From an uncultured Bacilli bacterium (GTDB taxonomy: Bacteria; Bacillota_I; Bacilli_A; RF39; UBA660): DNA of 64,000 nt. The stretch is taken from contig CAJUTK010000001.1 of NCBI GenBank assembly GCA_910589375.1, forward strand, positions 310,001 to 374,000. The letters are read 5' to 3'. Made by a program: the position numbers and the translations under genes. Positions 59,613-64,000 of this stretch are shown piece after piece. Under the pieces are notes generated by a model. That model did no database searches. It was given only the letters and a program-made list of their open reading frames with translations, and had not been told where the DNA came from. Positions within the stretch are counted from its first letter, which is position 1. Each line of letters opens with the position of its first letter.

Positions 59613-60374
59613 ATGAACGATAGTACAAGAGATTTTGAAGTTTTTGGTATTACTGGATATACTGTTATGTCAAACTATCATTTAAGAGATCCAAGTCTGT
59701 CGCTTAAAGCAAAAGGATTACTATCTATGATGCTGTCTATGTCTAAAGATTGGGATTATTCTATAAGTGGACTGGAAAAAATATCACAAGAAGGTAAATA
59801 TGCTATTAGGACAACTTTGGATGAATTAAAAAAGGCTGAATATGTACAAATAAAGCAGTATAGAGATGAAAAAGGATATTTTAAATATAAATACATGGTT
59901 TATTATTTACCTTATTCAGAATGGCTAAAAACAATGAATTATCCAGATATCAATAATCGGCATATCGATGATCGGAATACCGATAACTGCACACAAATAA
60001 ATATCAATAATAAAAAAGATAAAATAGATAAAACAAAAATTGAACACAATATTTTAACTAAAGAACTAATAAATCTTAATTATATTAATGAAGATGATTC
60101 TAGTTCTTTTTTATTTGATGATTTGTTTGAAAAACTTATTGATGAAGGTAATACTTATAAAGATTTATTAACTATAACACATTATATTATCAAAAGAGTA
60201 AAGGAAAGGAATTTTATTGATGAGAATGATAATGAAATAAAAAATAAATATGGTTATTTTAAAAGTTCAATTATTTCTAATATTAATAGGTTTAAAAATT
60301 ATTCAGAAGATCTTTACTCTGATGATGAGTTTGATTGGTTAGATGATTATGAAACGGAGGAGATTGATTTGTGA
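59613..60374 (+). CDS. Replication initiator-like winged-helix protein
   Basis: This 253-residue protein has an N-terminal winged-helix domain of the kind seen in ICE and plasmid RepA-type or DUF6017 proteins: LRDPSLSLKAKGLLSMMLSM, WDYSISGLEKISQEGKYAIR, ELKKAEYVQIKQYRDEKGYF (each 20 residues). A charged linker and a helical C-terminal domain follow. It probably starts or controls autonomous replication of the excised element. The start at 59613 follows GGAGG by 8 bases. Confidence 0.75.
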   Translation: MNDSTRDFEVFGITGYTVMSNYHLRDPSLSLKAKGLLSMMLSMSKDWDYSISGLEKISQEGKYAIRTTLDELKKAEYVQIKQYRDEKGYFKYKYMVYYLPYSEWLKTMNYPDINNRHIDDRNTDNCTQININNKKDKIDKTKIEHNILTKELINLNYINEDDSSSFLFDDLFEKLIDEGNTYKDLLTITHYIIKRVKERNFIDENDNEIKNKYGYFKSSIISNINRFKNYSEDLYSDDEFDWLDDYETEEIDL

Positions 60375-60592
60375 AGAAACTTGAAGAATTAAAAATGCTA
60401 GAAGTTGAGGCAATGAGTGAATTTCAAGAACATATAGGGTTAGTTTTATCTGATATGGATTCATTCAAGGAATATTTAGATTCTAAAGAATTTAAAAATT
60501 TTCAAAAGTGTTATGACTATCTAGATGCTTTATGGGGAAAAATAGAGGATTCAATTGTGCAACTATGTGATGCAGATGAAAGAGGCAAATGA
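60371..60592 (+). CDS. Small hypothetical protein
   Basis: This 73-residue, helical, acidic protein begins at a GTG overlapping the end of the replication gene by 4 bases. GGAGG lies 10 bases upstream, inside that gene. Family unknown; coupling suggests a helper of the initiator-like protein. Confidence 0.6.
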   Translation: MKKLEELKMLEVEAMSEFQEHIGLVLSDMDSFKEYLDSKEFKNFQKCYDYLDALWGKIEDSIVQLCDADERGK

Positions 60593-60607
60593 GCCTTATT
60601 TTTTTCA
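60583..60607 (+). terminator. Terminator
   Basis: AGGC and GCCT form a short stem with a 6-base loop, followed by TTATTTTTTT. Confidence 0.5.
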
Positions 60608-60679
60608 CATGAAAGGTGGTGGTTTTATAGTTATACAAAGATAAAATATTAAAATTCAAAAAGACAAGGAGGTGAAATA

Positions 60680-61048
60680 ATGTTGAATCAAGTTGTTATT
60701 GTCGGAAGATTAGTTCAAGAACCTACTGTTGAAAAAACAGAATCAGGTAAAGAAAGGGCTTTTGTTACTTTAGCAGTTCCAAGAAGTTACAAGAATGCTG
60801 AAGGAGAATATGAAACAGATTTTGTTGATTGTGTCCTTTGGGGTGGAGTTGCTTCTAATACAGCAGAATACTGTAAAAAAGGTGATTTAGTTGGAGTAAA
60901 AGGCAAAGTTGAAACTAATATTTATGAAAATGCTGATGGTGAAAAGAAAAAAGCAACTCAAATTGTTGCTGAAAAAGTAACTTTTTTATCAACAGCAAAA
61001 GAAAAAGATTCTGATAATGAAAAATCAGATGATGATTTAGATATGTAA
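60680..61048 (+). CDS. ssb: Single-stranded DNA-binding protein
   Basis: This 122-residue OB-fold protein has LNQVVIVGRLVQEPTV, ERAFVTLAVPRSY, FVDCVLWGGVASNTAEYCKK (20 residues) and KGDLVGVKGKVETN. The C terminus is acidic (SDDDLDM), similar to the DDDIPF tail that binds replication partners but without the last Pro-Phe. ICE-borne SSB protects single-stranded DNA during transfer. AGGAGG precedes the ATG. Confidence 0.93.
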   Translation: MLNQVVIVGRLVQEPTVEKTESGKERAFVTLAVPRSYKNAEGEYETDFVDCVLWGGVASNTAEYCKKGDLVGVKGKVETNIYENADGEKKKATQIVAEKVTFLSTAKEKDSDNEKSDDDLDM

Positions 61049-61054
61049 TTATGA

Positions 61055-61136
61055 GAAAAGAGCAAAGAAAAAGAGTTAATGCCTGTCAGCAAATAACTCA
61101 TATAGTTATTTTAACACACCTTCTTTGTTCTTTTTC
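61055..61136 (+). other. Long RNA hairpin between ssb and the transfer genes
   Basis: The outer arms (AAAAGAGCAAAGAA at 61056-61069 and TTCTTTGTTCTTTT at 61121-61134) pair over 14 bp with one G-T. The loop holds an inner stem GAGTTA (61073-61078) / TAACTC (61094-61099). A T-rich stretch follows. It may be a terminator with an elaborate loop, or a noncoding RNA or attenuator before the transfer genes. Confidence 0.5.
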
Positions 61137-61161
61137 ATTTATTTTTTAAGGAGGAGATAGA

Positions 61162-61440
61162 ATGAATAAATTAGTTAGTTTTTTAAAAATAGAACATCTT
61201 GAAGGTGGAGGATATAATGTTGATTCAATTATCAAGGCTATACAAACATTTTCTACATGGGCTTTAAGAGTTGGAATTGCAGCTGCAGGTGTATCTTTAA
61301 TTGTTGGTTTTATTCTATATGCAGTAGTAGATGTGGATCAAAAACCTAGAGTAAAACAAAGAATAATTCAAACTATGTTTGGTATTGTTGGTATCATTCT
61401 AGCAATTTCAATAGTCAATCTAATCATAGATTTGTTCTAG
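61162..61440 (+). CDS. VirB2/TrsC-like small membrane protein
   Basis: This 92-residue protein has an N-terminal soluble part and two hydrophobic spans (WALRVGIAAAGVSLIVGFIL and TMFGIVGIILAISIVNLIID, 20 residues each). The layout and place directly before a VirB6-like gene match the pilin-like subunits of Gram-positive type IV secretion systems. AAGGAGG precedes the start. Confidence 0.68.
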   Translation: MNKLVSFLKIEHLEGGGYNVDSIIKAIQTFSTWALRVGIAAAGVSLIVGFILYAVVDVDQKPRVKQRIIQTMFGIVGIILAISIVNLIIDLF

Positions 61441-61451
61441 GAGGTGGTTAA

Positions 61452-62858
61452 ATGTTATTAAAGGCATTAGATTTATTAAGGACATTAGGATGGAGTTTAA
61501 TTCACTTTATATTTTCACTGATTGATTCTTTATTTGATATTTTAAAAGGATTAAATGCTTTTGATATTATTAATTCAGTATCTGGGAATAACAATTTTAG
61601 TAAATTTCAAACTGGAGTAATTGCTATAGCTGTTACTTTATTAGGTTTATTTGCAATAACTCGATTTGTGAAAAAGATTATTGATCCAGATGAAGGACTA
61701 AGTTCTGAAGGTATAGTAAAAGAAATAGCAAAGTGTGGTGTGCTTATTATTATGAGTACATTTTTATTTGTTCAAGCATCAACCTTTTCTATAAAACTTG
61801 CAGGCTTTACTTCTAATATTTTTACAAGCAACAATGTAACATTATCTGATTCTATGCTTACTATGTTTATTGATTATTCAGATGGTTATAAAAATTCTGA
61901 TGAATTTAAAAAAGAAGATATTTCAAAAAATATATCTAATGGGAATTTTAATGGGAAGAAAATGTACAACGATAAATATGTAACATCTTCTAGATGGATC
62001 TTACCAGATGAAAAAGACTATAAATATGAGATTGATTGGATTTTAGCAGCAATTGTTGGTGGGTTCTTCTTATATTCACTATTCTTTTGTGGAATGATGT
62101 TAGCTAGAAGGCAAATTGAGTTTTTATTCTTATTTGTGATTAGTCCTATTATTTTTGCTACATCAGTAGGAAATAAAGAAAGAAGAAGTGCAGTAGTACA
62201 GCAATTAGTATCATTAATGTTACAAGGTGCAGTAATAATGCTTATTATTTCTCTGACAGCAATAGTAATGGGTCAAATAAATGAAACAACATTCTTTACG
62301 AATTCATTTAAAGATATAATTATTAAATCTATTATGTATATTGGCTGTGGCTCATTCTTACTTACTGGATCGCAAGTTGTAAATAGATTTATAGGTGGAA
62401 ATGTATCAGCAAACTCTGGAAGAGAACAATTAATGGCTATGATGGGATTTGGTCATAGTATGGGTGCTGTAGCAACAACAGGTGGTCTTGCAACTGTAGG
62501 AGCAGGATTGATGGGAGCTGGAGCAATTGCTAAAGGAACATCAAAAGCTGGAAGTGTTGGGAATTCAGCATTAGGAAAAGTTGGAAAAGCAGTATCATCT
62601 TTTGGTTCTAAAATGGGTGGTAATTATGAAAGTGGTGGAATAGGAAGCAATTTGAAAATGGTTGGAGATTATCTTCAAGCATCATCTTGTGTTAAAAATC
62701 ATCCAATGGGTAAAGATGGAAAACCAACTTCTAGTAAACTATCTAGATTTGGATCTGGAATGATGAATGCAGGTGTTAACTCAATGGCTCAAGCAGTTAA
62801 TAGTGTAATACCAACAAGAAGCATGTATAGAAGAAGATATAGAGGGAGAGATGAATAA
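61452..62858 (+). CDS. VirB6/TrbL-like conjugation membrane protein
   Basis: This 468-residue protein has about seven to eight membrane spans in residues 1-310 and a Gly/Ser/Ala-rich tail (MMGFGHSMGAVATTGGLATV, then many GAG/GSK). This is typical of VirB6/TrbL (TrsL) channel proteins of Gram-positive ICEs. The LARRQIEFLFLFVISPIIFA loop is characteristic. It should form part of the transfer channel. GGAGGTGG precedes the start, and it overlaps the next gene by one base. Confidence 0.8.
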   Translation: MLLKALDLLRTLGWSLIHFIFSLIDSLFDILKGLNAFDIINSVSGNNNFSKFQTGVIAIAVTLLGLFAITRFVKKIIDPDEGLSSEGIVKEIAKCGVLIIMSTFLFVQASTFSIKLAGFTSNIFTSNNVTLSDSMLTMFIDYSDGYKNSDEFKKEDISKNISNGNFNGKKMYNDKYVTSSRWILPDEKDYKYEIDWILAAIVGGFFLYSLFFCGMMLARRQIEFLFLFVISPIIFATSVGNKERRSAVVQQLVSLMLQGAVIMLIISLTAIVMGQINETTFFTNSFKDIIIKSIMYIGCGSFLLTGSQVVNRFIGGNVSANSGREQLMAMMGFGHSMGAVATTGGLATVGAGLMGAGAIAKGTSKAGSVGNSALGKVGKAVSSFGSKMGGNYESGGIGSNLKMVGDYLQASSCVKNHPMGKDGKPTSSKLSRFGSGMMNAGVNSMAQAVNSVIPTRSMYRRRYRGRDE

Positions 62859-63169
62859 TGTATATTACAGTTTCAAGTATTAAGAAAACACTAGGAAAAT
62901 ATATTGAAATGAATGATTTATACATAGGATTACCTATGTTATTTTCTTTTTTACTTATATTTTCATTTACTAATTTAAAGATACAATCGTTAGTATATTT
63001 AACAATATGTGTCTTTTTAATGTTACCAGTTAAAGTTTCAAAAAAGAATCGAATGTATAAAGTGGTAGCTTTATTATTTAAGTATTTATTCAGGTGTAGG
63101 GAATATTCCTACTCGAAGATTGGAGATGATGTTGATTGGAAAAACAAACTAAAGATGAAAAGAACTTAA
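62858..63169 (+). CDS. VirB3/PrgI-like conjugation protein
   Basis: This 103-residue protein has two closely spaced membrane spans (~26-40 and ~46-60) and a basic tail, the form of PrgI/VirB3 proteins that lie next to the VirB4 ATPase. Its start overlaps the stop of the VirB6-like gene, and the VirB4-like gene begins within its 3' end. Confidence 0.7.
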   Translation: MYITVSSIKKTLGKYIEMNDLYIGLPMLFSFLLIFSFTNLKIQSLVYLTICVFLMLPVKVSKKNRMYKVVALLFKYLFRCREYSYSKIGDDVDWKNKLKMKRT

Positions 63170-64000
63170 GGAAAATAAAAAAACTGGATTTTAAAAATAA
63201 TAGAAGGTTTTCATCTAAAGGTCAAATGAAAAAAAGAATAAAGAATTCTAAAGTTATAACAAATATTAAGGAAATAGGACAAGATGGTTTAATTTATTTA
63301 AAGTCTGGTGAAGTAGCTACTTTAATCGAAGTTAAAGCCATAGATCTTTCGTTAACAAGTAATCATGAAAAGAACTTGTTTTTTTCAATGTTAAAGGCTT
63401 TATATCAAATACCTAATTTGAATATGAAATGTTATAAATTAAATGAAAAACTAAACTTGAATGCCAATAAGGTAAATTTAGAAAGAAAAATCGAAAGATA
63501 TACAAATGATGAAAATAAAAGAATCTTATTAGAAGAATCTAGAAAGTTAATTGATGATTTAGAAGAAAAGAATTTTACTGTTTCAAGTATTTATTATTGG
63601 GTACTAATTGCTAAAGATACAGCATTACTTAATAAACAACTAGATGAACTTGAAGATATTACTTTAAATATTGTTCCTAGAATATATATTGAAGGTATTA
63701 CCAACAAATTAGAAATTTACAAGTTTTTATCAAACCTTTATCTAACATCTAATTCTTTAGATGAATTAGTATGGAGTGATTTACCTAGTTTAGTATGCCC
63801 TATGAATATATCTGAAAAAGTTGATAAATTAAAATTCGATGAAAAGGAAATACAGTTGTTAACTGTTAAAAATGTTCCTCCGTTCGTATCAGAATTGTTT
63901 TTTGAAGATATATTCAATTATCCAGATGTAAGAGCTTCAATAGGTATTCAAGAATGTATAACTCAAGAAGAACTTATAAGATGGGTAAATTCACAATATC
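63136..64000 (+). CDS. VirB4/TraE-like conjugation ATPase, N-terminal part (runs off the window)
   Basis: An open frame runs from a TTG at 63136 to the window end (288 codons) without a stop; an ATG at 63226 with AAAGG upstream is the alternative start. It reads VITNIKEIGQDGLIYLKSGE near the start, then VATLIEVKAIDLSLTSNHEK, a VirB4-type N-terminal domain, followed by VSSIYYWVLIAKD and VPPFVSELFFEDIF. The Walker motifs would lie beyond the window. VirB4 ATPases power the type IV secretion channel. Confidence 0.8.
   Translation, partial: MEKQTKDEKNLRKIKKLDFKNNRRFSSKGQMKKRIKNSKVITNIKEIGQDGLIYLKSGEVATLIEVKAIDLSLTSNHEKNLFFSMLKALYQIPNLNMKCYKLNEKLNLNANKVNLERKIERYTNDENKRILLEESRKLIDDLEEKNFTVSSIYYWVLIAKDTALLNKQLDELEDITLNIVPRIYIEGITNKLEIYKFLSNLYLTSNSLDELVWSDLPSLVCPMNISEKVDKLKFDEKEIQLLTVKNVPPFVSELFFEDIFNYPDVRASIGIQECITQEELIRWVNSQY

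Larger units (their letters stand above)
52262..64000. mobile_element. Left part of an integrative-conjugative element (right end outside window)
   Basis: It starts within or near the Gly codons of the truncated amidase (52258-52270) and continues past the window. Its contents form an ICE backbone: ParB, surface adhesin and sortase, replication initiator-like protein, SSB, and VirB2/B6/B3/B4-like transfer proteins, all on one strand. The attachment core cannot be defined without the other end. No integrase is in view. Confidence 0.8.

Noticed and set aside
60600..60665. Eleven-codon ORF MKGGGFIVIQR between the small gene and ssb
   Set aside because: It lacks a ribosome binding site and any regulatory pattern.
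1..64000. CRISPR arrays, rRNA and tRNA genes
   Set aside because: No regularly spaced repeats of CRISPR type were seen and no gap holds a recognisable tRNA or rRNA; tRNAs could be missed by eye.

Overview
The window comes from an AT-rich, low-GC Bacillota chromosome with the standard genetic code: TGG is used for Trp, TGA is used as stop, and GTG and TTG starts occur. Spaced AGGAGG ribosome binding sites, extended TGnTATAAT -10 boxes, a zinc-type S14, a zinc-lid adenylate kinase and an agr locus all fit a walled, Bacilli-like lineage. The missing L30 gene, the very short 5' leaders and many unrecognised genes point to an uncultured gut-type lineage near the Erysipelotrichales/RF39 branch. That placement is inference.

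Layout. 1-9752: the 3' part of the S10-spc-alpha ribosomal superoperon (rplP to rplQ, with secY, adk, map, infA, rpmJ and rpoA; rpmD is absent). 9822-13694: a stand-alone GlmU-type acetyltransferase, then an agr quorum-sensing locus (agrA and agrC on +, agrB and a 41-residue agrD on -) and a cold-shock gene. Between agrB and csp lies a mirror-symmetric array of four LytTR half-sites flanked by mirror-image -10 boxes. 13760-26036: a GH25 muramidase, hpf, secA, Nudix, a P-loop kinase, three membrane-anchored multi-thioredoxin proteins, and trpS behind a Trp-containing upstream peptide and a hairpin. 26081-36793: rplM-rpsI, three unrecognised genes, FabG-like, RlmI-like and RluA-like enzymes, a secreted Cys-repeat protein, a CwlD-like amidase, an AbiF-like HEPN protein and HtrA. 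36869-40175: a four-gene glycolipid/polysaccharide set (GT2, DUF2304, GtrA, DUF6020).

40239-47929: an amidase-LysM gene split by a 6.5-kb element whose ends can be read exactly. Both ends carry TGGGGATA, and removing the insert restores the LysM reading frame. The element carries a large serine recombinase beside its right end, a 59-residue ORF coupled to it, a small RHH-like regulator, a structured noncoding region, and two cargo genes: a PD-(D/E)XK-like protein and a GmrSD-like DUF262/DUF1524/DUF5655 protein. This looks like a mobile anti-phage restriction module.

47986-51889: a phosphoesterase, a SWIM zinc-finger protein, and a tightly coupled three-gene operon (GHKL ATPase, STAS-like DUF4325 protein, small membrane protein) that reads like a partner-switch with a membrane effector. 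51993-52286: a second amidase gene, cut just after its catalytic HLN motif.

From about 52262 to the window end lies a second, larger element of integrative-conjugative type: ParB, a secreted protein, a thioester/SpaA surface adhesin with its sortase, a replication-initiator-like protein, SSB, and VirB2-, VirB6-, VirB3- and VirB4-like transfer proteins. Its integrase and right end lie outside the window.
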